The notes beneath the pieces were generated by a model. The model did not search any database. It worked only from the letters and a program-made list of their open reading frames with translations, and was not told where the DNA came from. From Anaerolineae bacterium (GTDB lineage Bacteria > Chloroflexota > Anaerolineae > Aggregatilineales > Phototrophicaceae), in contig JAHDWN010000014.1 in the NCBI GenBank assembly GCA_023382675.1, forward strand, positions 23,451 to 87,450: a stretch of 64,000 bases of DNA, written 5' to 3'. A program made the translations under genes and the position numbers. Below, piece after piece: positions 51,189 through 60,615 of the stretch. The stretch's first letter is position 1. Each line of letters begins with the position of its first letter.

Positions 51189-52288
51189 CAGAAGACGATC
51201 ACCCCTCTGGCCACCTCACCTGTGAGCATGTTCGCATACGCCTCGTTGATCTGATCCAGGCGGTAGGTCTGCGAGACGAGCTTGTCGAGCTTGAGACGCC
51301 CGGCGACGTAGAGATCGATCAGGCGCGGGAAGTCACGTGCGGGGTGGACAGTGCCGTAGTAGCTGCCTTTGATGACGAGTTCTTTGCGGGTGATGACCGC
51401 GCCGGGCAGATTCGTGCCGCTGCCCATCGGCGACAGGCCGACCAGCACCAACGATCCGCCGGGGCGGGCGGCTTCCAGCGCCAGCTCCTGCACCGAGGTC
51501 AGGCCGACCGCCTCGAAGACGTGGTCAGCGCCGCGCCCGCCGGTGAGCGCGCGGATCTCATCGATGATGCCGTCGCTCATGAGCAGCGTGTGGGTGGCGT
51601 CAAAATCGCGCGCCATCTGGAGCTTGGGCGCGTTGGTATCGACGGCGATGATGGTGGATGCGCCGCAGAGTGCCGCGCCCATCAGGATGTTCAGGCCGAC
51701 GCCGCCGCAGCCAAAGACAACGACGCTCTCGCCGGGGCGGACACCCGCCGTGAACAGCGCCGCGCCGACGCCGGTCGCAACCGCGCAGCCGACGAGCGAG
51801 GCGACCGTGAGCGGCACGTCCTTGCGGATGGGGACGCAGCTCTGCTCCGGGACGACGGCGTACTCGGCGAAGGTCGCCAGCCCGCAGTAGTGATAGACCG
51901 GCTGGCTGCCGTGGTGCAGGCGCGGCGTGCCGTCGAGCATGACGCCTTCCCAGATCGGGCCGGTGAAGGTCTCGCACAGGTTAGGCTTGCCCTGCTGGCA
52001 GTAGAAGCAGTGGCCACAGTCCGGCGTCCAACTGAGGACGATGTGATCGCCGGGTTTGACGCGCGTGACGCCTGCGCCAACCGCCTCGACAACGCCTGCG
52101 CCTTCGTGCCCGGCGACACACGGCATCGGGTGTTTGGTTGTGCCGGTGACGAGATGCCAATCGCTGTGGCAGACACCGCTGGCGGCGATGCGCACGAGGA
52201 CTTCGCCCGCGCGCGGTGCGTCCAGCGCAAGCGTTTCGATGATGAAGGGCTGCTGTGGGCCTGTCAGGAGCGCGGCCTGAATGTTCAT
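51188..52288 (-). CDS. Zinc-dependent alcohol dehydrogenase (MDR family)
   Basis: 366 residues. Catalytic zinc ligands in SGVCHSDWH and GHEGAG; structural zinc Cys cluster CGHCFYCQQGKPNLC; Rossmann motif VFGCGGVGLNIL. Closest in layout to class III/long-chain alcohol dehydrogenases that use NAD. It oxidises an alcohol or aldehyde adduct. ATG 52288 matches the family start; ATG 52312 is an alternative eight residues earlier. It is the first gene of a two-gene unit with the phosphoesterase. Confidence 0.94.
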   Translation of the reverse strand: MNIQAALLTGPQQPFIIETLALDAPRAGEVLVRIAASGVCHSDWHLVTGTTKHPMPCVAGHEGAGVVEAVGAGVTRVKPGDHIVLSWTPDCGHCFYCQQGKPNLCETFTGPIWEGVMLDGTPRLHHGSQPVYHYCGLATFAEYAVVPEQSCVPIRKDVPLTVASLVGCAVATGVGAALFTAGVRPGESVVVFGCGGVGLNILMGAALCGASTIIAVDTNAPKLQMARDFDATHTLLMSDGIIDEIRALTGGRGADHVFEAVGLTSVQELALEAARPGGSLVLVGLSPMGSGTNLPGAVITRKELVIKGSYYGTVHPARDFPRLIDLYVAGRLKLDKLVSQTYRLDQINEAYANMLTGEVARGVIVF

Positions 52289-52415
52289 GAGGTTGTCCGG
52301 GGTTATGAGCATGGATATGCGCTAATTAGACCGCTTCCAGAGCGAATTTGCCAACACGCTGGAGACAATTTACGCATGTTTACGGAGTCTTGATACTGCG
52401 CAGACGCCGCGACGC

Positions 52416-53183
52416 TCACACCGCGAACGTCAGGCTTTCGCCGTCGGCGGGAATGCTCAGTTGATCGCTGTCGATGCCCGCTGCATCTGCCTCGGCGCGC
52501 AGGGCAGCGCGCGAGATGGTAGCGTGGTCGAGCGCTTCCATGTGCGTGGCGACGACGCCGGCCCAGGGCGCGAGGCGGCAGGTGTCGATGGTCTGCGCCG
52601 CGTCCATGACGATCAGGTGGCGCTCGCCGCTCTTGACCGGCCACTTCGCGCCGCACGAATGGGTGACGATCACGGCGGGCTGGTAATCCGTGATGGCGGC
52701 ACGCACCTCGTCGCAGAGAACGGTGTCGCCCGCCCAGTAGAGCGTCGGCTCGCCGTGTGCCTGAAAGACAAAGCCGGAGACGTGCCCCATATACGACTCG
52801 ACCTCGCCCGTGCCGTGATGGCCGCCGATGCGCGTAATGCTCACTCCGCCGTGCTCGATGGTGTCCGCCAGCGGGGTGACGTTCTGGAAGCCCTTCGCGC
52901 GGATGGTCGTCTCGTCGCCGGGCTGGCAGAGCAGCGGCAGGTCTTTGGGCAGCAGCGATTGCGCGATGCCGTCGAAGTGATCGGTGTGCAGGTGCGAGAC
53001 GATCACGGTCTGGACGCCGTCGAGAATCTGCGCCGGGAGCAGCGTCAGGCCGGCGAGCGGATTGGGCGAGATGCCCGCGTAGCTGGGCAGGGTGTGTTTG
53101 TCCGCCAGATACGGGTCGATCAGGATATGCTGCCCGGCGTACTCGAGGCGCAGGGTGGCGTTGCGGATGAGTTGTAAAATCAC
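52416..53183 (-). CDS. Metallo-beta-lactamase-fold hydrolase (UlaG/COG2220 type)
   Basis: 255 residues. The metal-binding H-x-H-x-D-H is seen in VSHLHTDHFDG, followed by GHHGTGEVE and YWAGDTVL (Asp ligand) and a late His in THMEALDHA. The fold group includes UlaG and other phosphodiester or lactone hydrolases. I choose the GTG at 53183 (MILQLIRNATLRLEYAG, with GGGA upstream), because family members begin at this strand; the ATG at 53204 adds seven residues. Divergent from the methyltransferase, 82 bases apart. Confidence 0.9.
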   Translation of the reverse strand: MILQLIRNATLRLEYAGQHILIDPYLADKHTLPSYAGISPNPLAGLTLLPAQILDGVQTVIVSHLHTDHFDGIAQSLLPKDLPLLCQPGDETTIRAKGFQNVTPLADTIEHGGVSITRIGGHHGTGEVESYMGHVSGFVFQAHGEPTLYWAGDTVLCDEVRAAITDYQPAVIVTHSCGAKWPVKSGERHLIVMDAAQTIDTCRLAPWAGVVATHMEALDHATISRAALRAEADAAGIDSDQLSIPADGESLTFAV

Positions 53184-53265
53184 GGCAGTTCCCGTCTCGA
53201 ACAAATCGCTTCGGTTGCAGTAAGATTACCGCAGTCACAGCGCCTGAGCTTGAGGTTTAAGCACT

Positions 53266-54081
53266 ATGCCCAATACGTATCACGAGCAGAACCGCCGCTC
53301 CTGGGATGCGGCGACGCAGCAGCATCATACGCACAGGCTCGATCTGATCGAGCAGTACAAGCACGGCCACAACAACCTGCACTCGGAAGACATGACGCTG
53401 ATCGGCGACGTGCGCGGCCAGCGGCTCGTCCATCTGCAATGCAACGACGGGCAGGACTCGGTCAGCATTGCGCTGCATCTGGGCGCAAAGGTGACGGGCG
53501 TGGACATCAGCGAGTACGCGATCACATTCGCGCGCAAGCTGGCAGAGGCAGCGGGGGCGGACGCAACGTTCGTGCGCAGCGATATTTTCGATTGGTGCGC
53601 GGCGCAGCAGGGCGGGTACGACGTCGTCTACACGTCGTATGGCGTGCTGACGTGGATTTCAGACATCCGGCAGTGGGCGCGCGGCATCGCGCAGGCGCTC
53701 GCGCCGGGCGGTCGGCTGGTGCTGGTCGAGTTCCACCCAGTCATGGGCATGTACGAGATCGATTGGACAATCGACTGGCCGTACATGGGCGGCAAGGCGG
53801 TCGAGACCGGCGGCGTTGGCGATTACGTCGGCGACGATTTCGATGAGACATACAAGAACACGCACATCGCGTACGAGTTCCCGTGGGGCATCGGCGAGAT
53901 CGTGACGGCGCTGCTGGACGCCGGCCTGACGCTGGCGCATCTGCAAGAGTACCCGCATCTGAACGGCTGGCAGCGCTTTCCGGACATGATCCCCGGCGCG
54001 GGGCGGCGCTGGCTTGTGCCGGAAGGCAGGCCGCAGATCCCGTGCATGTTCAGCATCGTGGCGGCCAAGCCGGGCGGGTGA
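53266..54081 (+). CDS. Class I SAM-dependent methyltransferase
   Basis: 271 residues. Motif I LVHLQCNDGQDSVSIAL (a variant of E/DxGxGxG), post-I GAKVTGVDIS, motif II YDVVYTSYG and post-III LAPGGRLVLVEFHP. The C-terminal half (YMGGKAVETGGVG, EFPWGIGEIVTALLDAG) is typical of the UbiE/Coq5-like, small-molecule-type group often found in Chloroflexota. The substrate is unknown. It ends one base before the stop of the convergent oxidoreductase gene. Confidence 0.92.
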   Translation: MPNTYHEQNRRSWDAATQQHHTHRLDLIEQYKHGHNNLHSEDMTLIGDVRGQRLVHLQCNDGQDSVSIALHLGAKVTGVDISEYAITFARKLAEAAGADATFVRSDIFDWCAAQQGGYDVVYTSYGVLTWISDIRQWARGIAQALAPGGRLVLVEFHPVMGMYEIDWTIDWPYMGGKAVETGGVGDYVGDDFDETYKNTHIAYEFPWGIGEIVTALLDAGLTLAHLQEYPHLNGWQRFPDMIPGAGRRWLVPEGRPQIPCMFSIVAAKPGG

Positions 54082-54082
54082 T

Positions 54083-54529
54083 TCAGCGATCTGGGTCGGA
54101 TCGCGTCAGCACGACGACCGGGATTTCGCGATCCGTCTTCGCCTGATAGTTATCGTAGTCCGGCCAGATCGACGCCATTAACGGCCACAAGCGCGCCTTT
54201 TCTTCCGGGGTTGCGGTACGCGCTTGCGCCTCAAATTTGTCTGCGGCAACCTGCACATCCACGGTGGGATTTTCAACGAGGTTGAGATACCAGGAAGGAT
54301 GATGCGGGTTTCCGCCGCGCGACGCGACAATCACGTAGTTATCACCGTCCTGTCCGTAGATCAAGGCCGTGCGCCGGAGCAGGCCCGACTTGCGACCGCG
54401 CGTGGTCAGCAGCAATGTTGGCACGCCGCGCCACAGATGACCGTTCTTGCCATTCGTCACCTCGTAATTGTGGATGTGTTGGGCGACCCAGCCCATTGGA
54501 CTATCATGGATTTCTTCCCTATTTCCCAC
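54083..54529 (-). CDS. Deazaflavin-dependent (F420) nitroreductase-family protein
   Basis: 148 residues. Ddn-type motifs: PTLLLTTRGRKSGLLRRTAL, NYVIVASRGGNPHHPSWYLN and NPTVDVQVAADKFEAQARTA. By family it uses F420H2 (sometimes FMN) to reduce quinones or nitro compounds. The start is set to GTG 54529 because GGAGGA at 54534-54540 (minus strand) lies just upstream; a TTG at 54544 would overlap that site. It is shorter than the paralogue at 14268 and lacks its membrane tail. Confidence 0.92.
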   Translation of the reverse strand: MGNREEIHDSPMGWVAQHIHNYEVTNGKNGHLWRGVPTLLLTTRGRKSGLLRRTALIYGQDGDNYVIVASRGGNPHHPSWYLNLVENPTVDVQVAADKFEAQARTATPEEKARLWPLMASIWPDYDNYQAKTDREIPVVVLTRSDPDR

Positions 54530-54596
54530 TGTCTTCCTCCTCAAAATGAGGTTGCAAGCAACATTGACTCTTGCTGCTCGGAGCGGCTATTCGGGT

Positions 54597-55895
54597 TCAT
54601 TCTGGAGCGCCATGGCACACAACTTCGCCCGAATCTAGCACTTCACCGGCGATGTTTATGTACTCAAACGTCAGCCTGTCCGAATGTGCTTCCATCCGAA
54701 GCGCTCCGAATGCCCGTGGTGGTGTGTCAAAACCCACTGCGACCCGTTCATCTTCACGCGCAAACTCTCGTATGCCGTGACCGCCGGTCCCGACCACGAA
54801 TTGGACAATGCCCTGTTCGCTCGGGTTGCCATCGGCATCGAGCTGCACCCAGCGCTGATAATTATGGTCATCTCCCGTTAGAACGACATCCACACCAGTT
54901 CGAACCAGGAGTCTCCAGATGGCGTTCATAGCGGTCGTGTCACCCTGGGGGCCAATGCTGAAGCGCGGGTGTTGCCAGAATGCCAGGCTACAGAATCCTC
55001 TCCGGGCGATCATGTCTTGCTGCAGCCAGCCGTATTGCGCAGTCCCGGGGCGCCGCTGATTGAACTGGCTGGTCGAGTTCAGGCTGATGAAGTGCCAGCC
55101 GCCCGCATCGAAGCTGTAATAGTTCGGCACATTGTCCCAGTATTCGTAATACGCGGGAGTGATTCCGGGTTCGTACTCGTGATTGCCAATGGTTGGGTTC
55201 GTGATGCTGCGGAATGCGGAGAAATACGTGCCGCCGAAACCGTACCAATTGTAGAATTCGGTAAAGGTACCTTTTTCATACACATCGCCCAGATACAAGA
55301 ACATATCCGGGTCCCATGATGCGATCAGATCGGTGACTTCCGGCGTTTCCCCGCTGGCGCCATCGCCCACAGCGGCCACGATCATCGGCCTTTCGGGAGG
55401 GATCTCAGGCGCGTAGGGCGTAAACTGTCTGGTGTTGATCGGCGGCGTGGTCACGCCGTTACGGAAGCTCAGCGTAATTGATGGATGCAGGTCTGTCAGG
55501 AAATCGTCGCGCATGTAGGCCTGGACAGACAATGAATGCGTGCGATCTGGAAAATGATCACTAGGCAAATCAAACATATAAGGAGCGGAATAGTCGGTGA
55601 TCAGATATTCATCGTCCAAGTAGAAGATCAGCTTCTGCACACGGGGAGAGTCTCCCACGACGTTGACTGTGGCTCCGACGGACACGACGCCCTGCACCGA
55701 AGTATTATCGGGCGGCCTGACAAGACATACAGATACCGTGTAGCTTTCTTGTTCGAAGGTGCCGCACTCACCCTGAGCGACCGTTGTCTGGTAGGTCAGC
55801 AAAATGCTACCGAGTACTAGCTTGGAAATTGTTTCTAACGGGAAGCGGCGACTCCAGACCCTGAGTGCCAGGCGCCTAACGACATGGTCAATCAT
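54597..55895 (-). CDS. Secreted metallophosphoesterase with N-terminal Ig-like domain
   Basis: 432 residues. An N-terminal hydrophobic segment (about residues 17-40) is a signal or anchor. Residues about 45-150 are Ig-like (VSVGATVNVVGDSPRVQKLI, FYLDDEYLI), then a calcineurin-type domain: VGDGASG (GDx), YLGDVYEKG, GNHEYEP, QHPRFSIG, and GDDHNY for the last ligands. Similar to purple-acid-phosphatase/alkaline-phosphatase-D-like secreted enzymes that release phosphate from organic esters. AGGGGAG precedes ATG 55895. Confidence 0.9.
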   Translation of the reverse strand: MIDHVVRRLALRVWSRRFPLETISKLVLGSILLTYQTTVAQGECGTFEQESYTVSVCLVRPPDNTSVQGVVSVGATVNVVGDSPRVQKLIFYLDDEYLITDYSAPYMFDLPSDHFPDRTHSLSVQAYMRDDFLTDLHPSITLSFRNGVTTPPINTRQFTPYAPEIPPERPMIVAAVGDGASGETPEVTDLIASWDPDMFLYLGDVYEKGTFTEFYNWYGFGGTYFSAFRSITNPTIGNHEYEPGITPAYYEYWDNVPNYYSFDAGGWHFISLNSTSQFNQRRPGTAQYGWLQQDMIARRGFCSLAFWQHPRFSIGPQGDTTAMNAIWRLLVRTGVDVVLTGDDHNYQRWVQLDADGNPSEQGIVQFVVGTGGHGIREFAREDERVAVGFDTPPRAFGALRMEAHSDRLTFEYINIAGEVLDSGEVVCHGAPE

Positions 55896-56488
55896 GACGC
55901 TCCCCTTTTCAAGACCGTCGATTTCGCTCAACTATCTCGGGCTGTAGTGGGTAAGGACAGCAAATATCATGCCTATTCCGCCAGCGTATGCGTGTGTTAT
56001 AGGTCAGGATAGCAGATGCAGGTTCATAATCACTCGTGCCAGCCTTTGCGGCTACGCAAAGGCTGTTCAGCATTCACTCGCCATATTGCCTGGTATCTCT
56101 TACAAAAAGCACACTGAAAGTGTGCTCGGATATATATAGTCGGTTCCTACCACTCCGAGAGCGTCAATTCGGTGCCCCATCTATGTTCTTCGAACGGCTG
56201 TGCCGCTCGTCAACAGCTTACCATGAGAATTTGAAGAGATGCCCCTCTTGTGCGGAAGACTAATCTTTTTATTAAGTTGACCCCATGCAAAAGCTATCGG
56301 TCGGGCATTCGAGAGCGACGGACACACACGTTGCGCAAGTGTATGGCAGTGATTTCTGGGATTTTTTGTCGTGCAGGGCGCTGAGAGTTGTTTGTGAATA
56401 AGTCAAGCGCAGACGCGGGTGTCGCGCGCAATATCCGCATATAATGAGTGAGCGTTTTTTTATGGCACTCGCACAGAGGGATGTGGAT
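55896..56488. other. Long AT-richer gap with one hairpin
   Basis: 593 bases between divergent secreted-protein genes. 56108-56126 forms AGCACACT/AGTGTGCT around GAA. ATATATATAG follows at about 56130. I see no convincing gene, though a 75-codon plus frame from 56036 exists without a ribosome site. It presumably holds both promoters. Confidence 0.55.
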
Positions 56489-57823
56489 ATGCGGAGCTTG
56501 TGGCGGCTTTTGATGGGCGCAATGGTCGGGCTGATGCTGGGTGCGGCAACGGCAGCCGGTGCGCAGGATGTGAATGGTACGCTGACGGTTGGCGCGCCGG
56601 TCTCGGTGCAGATCGAGCAGTCGGGGCAGAGCTTCCGTTTCGCTTACGAGGCGGGCGCGGCGCAGGTGATCTCGCTGCAAGCGCTGGGCATCGACATCGC
56701 GCCGGTGCTGGCGGTGCTGCGCGATGGGCAGACGGTGGCGGCGGATTTGAACGCGGCTGCATCATCGACCCTTAATCTGGATGTGTTCGTCGAGCCGGGG
56801 TCATACATCGTGCAGGTGAGCGCGGCGGCAGGCGGCACGGGCACGGTCGTGCTGCTCTTGCAGCGCGAGTCACCGGCGCAGATCACGGCGCTGGCGGCTG
56901 GCGAGTCGTTGAACGGGCAGGTCGGGCCGGAAGCGCCGGTCGCGATCTATGGCTTCAGCGCGCAGGTCGAGCCGCAATATCTCTACGTCGAGAGCGGGCT
57001 GGCGGATCGCGGGCCGACTGTGCGGCTGACGAACGACGCCAGCGGGCAGGTGAGCGCCTCGTTGGGCGCGGACGTGCCAGGCGGGCGCTTCCGCATCCCC
57101 GCCGGGACGGCCAGCTACACGCTTGAGCTGGCCTACAGCGGCGCGGTTGAAGCGGTGCCATTCACCGTCTGTTTGACCAGCGTGAGTGCGGCAAGCTGCG
57201 AGGCGTTCACCGGGTTGGTCGCGCCGGTCGTAACCGAGGAGCCGGTGGCGATCTGCACCGTGACGCCGGTCGGGGGCGCGGTCAACGTGCGCCAATCGGC
57301 CAGCGTCAACGCGGTCATCCTGGGCGCGCTGCCCGCGGGCGTCGCCGCGCCGGTGATCGGCATCTCGCCGGATGGCACGTTCTATTTCATCGAGGTCAGT
57401 GGTGTGCAGGGCTGGGTGTCGTTCTCCGTCGTCGCCAGCAGCGGTAACTGTGACGTGCCGTTCGTCAACCCGCCGCCGGTCACGCCGCAGCCGAGCGCGC
57501 CGACCGCGACGGCGCTGCCGTTCCCCACGGCAACCCCGCTGCCACAGCCGACGGCCCCAGCGCCGGTTGTGACGCCGGAGCCAAGCGGCCCGTGCCTGAT
57601 CACGATCACAGCGCCGACCAATGTCTACACGACAACGACGGCGACCATTGAGAACTTGCAGGATCAGGCGCAGGCGGGCTACCAGATGATCCCGACCGGG
57701 CGGCTGGCGGACAACTCGTGGTGGAAGACGAATTACGGCAACGCCTGGATTCAGACGAGCACGTTCGGAGCGACGGCGACGGTGAGCGGCGATTGCAGCG
57801 GCCTGCCCATCGTCAGTCCGTAG
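56489..57823 (+). CDS. Secreted SH3-domain protein with PT linker
   Basis: 444 residues. Signal peptide MRSLWRLLMGAMVGLMLGAA ending GAQD. Residues about 30-240 hold two beta-domains similar to pre-peptidase C-terminal (PPC)-like modules (GTLTVGAPVSVQIEQSGQSF, then ESLNGQVGPEAPVAIYGFSA). An SH3b domain follows (VNVRQSASVNAVILGAL, VQGWVSFSVV), then a TPQPSAPTATALPFPTATP linker and a second SH3-like end (WWKTNYGNAWIQTSTF). ATG 56489 has GAGGGA upstream and gives a perfect signal peptide. By domains it binds wall or sugar outside the cell. Confidence 0.85.
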   Translation: MRSLWRLLMGAMVGLMLGAATAAGAQDVNGTLTVGAPVSVQIEQSGQSFRFAYEAGAAQVISLQALGIDIAPVLAVLRDGQTVAADLNAAASSTLNLDVFVEPGSYIVQVSAAAGGTGTVVLLLQRESPAQITALAAGESLNGQVGPEAPVAIYGFSAQVEPQYLYVESGLADRGPTVRLTNDASGQVSASLGADVPGGRFRIPAGTASYTLELAYSGAVEAVPFTVCLTSVSAASCEAFTGLVAPVVTEEPVAICTVTPVGGAVNVRQSASVNAVILGALPAGVAAPVIGISPDGTFYFIEVSGVQGWVSFSVVASSGNCDVPFVNPPPVTPQPSAPTATALPFPTATPLPQPTAPAPVVTPEPSGPCLITITAPTNVYTTTTATIENLQDQAQAGYQMIPTGRLADNSWWKTNYGNAWIQTSTFGATATVSGDCSGLPIVSP

Positions 57824-57835
57824 GCGTGATTGCGT

Positions 57836-57863
57836 GCCGGGCGTGCAGGCCTGTGCGCCCGGC
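57836..57863 (+). terminator. Hairpin after the SH3 protein gene
   Basis: GCCGGGCG and CGCCCGGC around a 12-base loop, 13 bases after the stop codon, followed by CTTGCATAATTT. Confidence 0.6.
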
Positions 57864-58081
57864 CTTGCATAATTTGCGAAATGGCAGGCGGCTTTTGCGC
57901 TTCGGCCCCTTGCTGTCGTTCATTATTCATTCGCCATCGCCCGTCTCCCGCAGGCATATGTTCGCAAAGACCATGCCTCGGCTTCCCCACACCCGTATAT
58001 AATAACGTTGTGGGTTTCATCCGTGTTCAGGCATATGATCCATGACCGCTGATTCACTTCACCTACTTAGTCCGGATTTGA

Positions 58082-58604
58082 TATACGCTTAGCCGGCTCC
58101 TTTTTTTGATCCAGATCCTTCTTTTTGGCGCTTCTGCCATTTACTTACATCATCAATCTGACAACTATGGCTTTGCCCCCTTACTGTTCTTCGTCGCCGG
58201 ACTCATGGGGGTGCTCAACATCATCGAATTGCTGGCCTTCAACATCGAGATCTTGCCCGGCATCGACATTCGCCTCGGCGGCCACGTTTATATCCCGATC
58301 ATTTTGTTGATTGTGCTCACGGTGTTTATCACCAGCGGAACCCGCACAGCACGGATTACGATTGCAGGCTTGATCGGCATCGATGTGCTGATTGTCAGTG
58401 TTTTGCTTTTCTTATCACTAGCAGCCGCAGATGCTCTGCAGCTTGCTGGGGAGTTCTTTACTTGCTGGGCGCGACCTCGATGCGGTCAAAGACATCCTCA
58501 AACACAGTTATCCTGCAGTTACCCACGCCTCGGTGCGCGAATCCACACTTGAAGACGGTAGCCGCCTCTATCAATTCTTGCCCGTGGCCGAGAGAACAGG
58601 CTGA
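58082..58604 (+). pseudogene. Decayed multi-pass membrane protein gene
   Basis: Four hydrophobic segments read in one frame (LIQILLFGASAIYLHH, LLFFVAGLMGVLNIIELLAF, VYIPIILLIVLTVFITSG, ITIAGLIGIDVLIVSVLLFL). Only TTG at 58106 is available as a start, after an in-frame TGA. Around 58445 the gene-like sequence moves to the next frame: GRDLDAVKDILKHSYPAVTH, ASVRESTLEDGSRLYQFLPV, ending TGA at 58602-58604. So the 3' third is frameshifted and the start is lost. I do not recognise the family with certainty; the end resembles the tail of membrane-bound signalling proteins I associate with Chloroflexota. Confidence 0.5.
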
Positions 58605-58954
58605 CGCATGTTCGCGACAGGCATGACTGTTGACAACCTGCGGAACTGCCTGGCGGCCACATCGCCGGTCGACTTGCTGGCGATGCGCCCGCTCAGGGCA
58701 AGTCCCCAGCCCGGCCTGTGTCCTGGCGATGTCCCGCGCGAGACGCTGAAAGAGGAGTCTCCGAGATCGTGGACTACACCGGGCGCTGTGCGGCTGCCGC
58801 GGGGCGGCTGAGCCATCTGGCTCCCATCACGCTGACGACCGTTTCCTGTCTGGAGATCGGGTTATGAACGAACTATTGCAAACCCAAGCACTACTGGCCG
58901 TCGGGCTGCGCGACGATCCGATGCTGTGTCTGGCGAATACGGTGTCTTCAGCAC
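58605..58954. other. Gap with low-grade ORF fragments
   Basis: Plus-strand frames of 60-odd and 41 codons are present. The second (58864-58986, MNELLQTQALLAVGLRDDPM and on) has GGAG upstream but runs 32 bases into the convergent WD40 gene. Probably continued gene decay from the preceding pseudogene. Confidence 0.4.
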
Positions 58955-60376
58955 TTACTCTACTGGAAAATCCCAAACATAGATAACGGATTTGCAGTTT
59001 CTTTCACAGTCATATTCTGGCTGAGAGATGAACACAAGCTTTGTATCGTCAGGACTCCACGATACCAAACTAACTCTATTCACATCTACTTTGCTGGTCA
59101 TTTCAATATCGTAGCTGTTGGCATCTAGCACATAAACAGTGCCGTCGAATGACACGGCTGCGATGAAACGTTCACGACTGCTCCACAGGGTCCACCAAAA
59201 CCAGTCGCCATCATGTTCGAGAATTCTTCGAGAGCGTCCCGTTTCGACATTCATGATATGTATGCTTGGTGGATTGCCAACGCCGACTAATACATTAGTC
59301 TCTGCTTGATTGAGTTCGATGCGTCCCCACTGTTCATAAGACCGTTGTTGGACAACGCTGCCATCACTGCTATCGGTAATACGAATCTCTAAACATTTAT
59401 TTGGGTAACAACTAACGATTATGCCGGGTAAGGTTGCTGTAATGATGAAGCTATCGTCATCGCTCCATTCGCCAGATTCAATTGCAAAACCATGTTGCCA
59501 GTCTGCCAGCGCTTCGCCGGTTTCCACATCCCAAATATGTGCGATGAAACGGCAACGAACTTCACAATCCCTCTCGGCATTTTCCCATGTCAGTAAACGT
59601 GTTCCATCATGGCTCCACACCACGCCTTCCAACATCAAGTCATGTTCGAATGTAGCGAGCAGATCGCCCGTTGCACTATCCCAGATAGAGATATTACCGT
59701 CCGTGGCCCATGTCGCGACCCTTGAACCGTCTGTGGTCCACCTTATATTGTCGATGCGGTCATCATGCTCAAGGCGCAGTTGTTCATCGCCGGAATTCGC
59801 ATCATATACAATGAGAATACCGTCGCAATTTGATTCACAACTGCTAAACGCGTTGAAAGCTGCCCAAATGGATTGGTAATCATTCGTCCAGAAGATTCTT
59901 GACATAACGCGGTCACCACTGTTCGGCGTAATCTCCAACAGTTCTTCGCCGCTGTCAATATCCCAGGTATGAATTTTCCCATCGGCGCCAGTCGCCATGA
60001 CCTTCGTTCCATCTTCGTCAAAGTGGGCAAGGTACACGGTATCACCGTAATTGATACGCGATATTTCACTGCCATCCTCGAGATTAATAAACGCTATGTC
60101 TTGGTCTACAATCACTAAAGCTACACTTTCATCCGGATTGTAACTTACCTGACCAATACTTGCTTCAAACTCAACTTTGTAGATTAAGTCACCAGATGCG
60201 GAATTCCACACATAGAGCGTATTGTCGCCAGATGTTTGGATGCGATCGCCTTCACCTAGCCATGAAAAGCGAATTGCCCCTTCATGTTCCAACTCAATGG
60301 GATCACGATTCTCCTGTGCCACAGCGGGAAATGTAATCAAGGAGATCAGTAGTAAAGAGAGAAAAAAACGTCTCAT
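58955..60376 (-). CDS. Secreted WD40-like beta-propeller protein
   Basis: 473 residues. Signal peptide MRRFFLSLLLISLITFPAVA then QENRD. About nine propeller blades with the WD-type end such as LYVWNSASGDLI, IHTWDIDSGEEL, ISIWDSATGDLL, AHIWDVETGEAL, VYVLDANSYDIE, VYVWDFPVE. Paired Cys in SSCESNCDG, DCEVRC, SCYPNKC and DCERNC suggest disulfides outside the cell. The gene is visibly AT-richer and uses more A/T-ending codons than its neighbours, a sign of later acquisition. AGGAAGA precedes ATG 60376; TATAAT on the minus strand lies at about 60415-60420. Confidence 0.88.
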   Translation of the reverse strand: MRRFFLSLLLISLITFPAVAQENRDPIELEHEGAIRFSWLGEGDRIQTSGDNTLYVWNSASGDLIYKVEFEASIGQVSYNPDESVALVIVDQDIAFINLEDGSEISRINYGDTVYLAHFDEDGTKVMATGADGKIHTWDIDSGEELLEITPNSGDRVMSRIFWTNDYQSIWAAFNAFSSCESNCDGILIVYDANSGDEQLRLEHDDRIDNIRWTTDGSRVATWATDGNISIWDSATGDLLATFEHDLMLEGVVWSHDGTRLLTWENAERDCEVRCRFIAHIWDVETGEALADWQHGFAIESGEWSDDDSFIITATLPGIIVSCYPNKCLEIRITDSSDGSVVQQRSYEQWGRIELNQAETNVLVGVGNPPSIHIMNVETGRSRRILEHDGDWFWWTLWSSRERFIAAVSFDGTVYVLDANSYDIEMTSKVDVNRVSLVSWSPDDTKLVFISQPEYDCERNCKSVIYVWDFPVE

Positions 60377-60615
60377 CAGATTCTTCCTGTCAACGTTCTT
60401 AAATAAGCTTGACGGTATTATAACTTGGTTCTCCTTCACACAAAACTTACTACAAAAGAAACTCTCATGCCTGAGCAAACAACCCCTAAATCACCTTATC
60501 TGCGATCTCAGTGCGGCCTGCATCTCGGCGGACGGCGGCTCGTCACTATTTCACCCCAATCATGTATTGACGGCCTGCATCTTCGCTCGTGGATGGTCAA
60601 CCGAATAGAATGCGC

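Noticed and set aside
56036..56263. A 75-codon plus-strand frame between two secreted-protein genes
   Set aside because: No ribosome site, unusual composition and an internal hairpin. It is probably intergenic.
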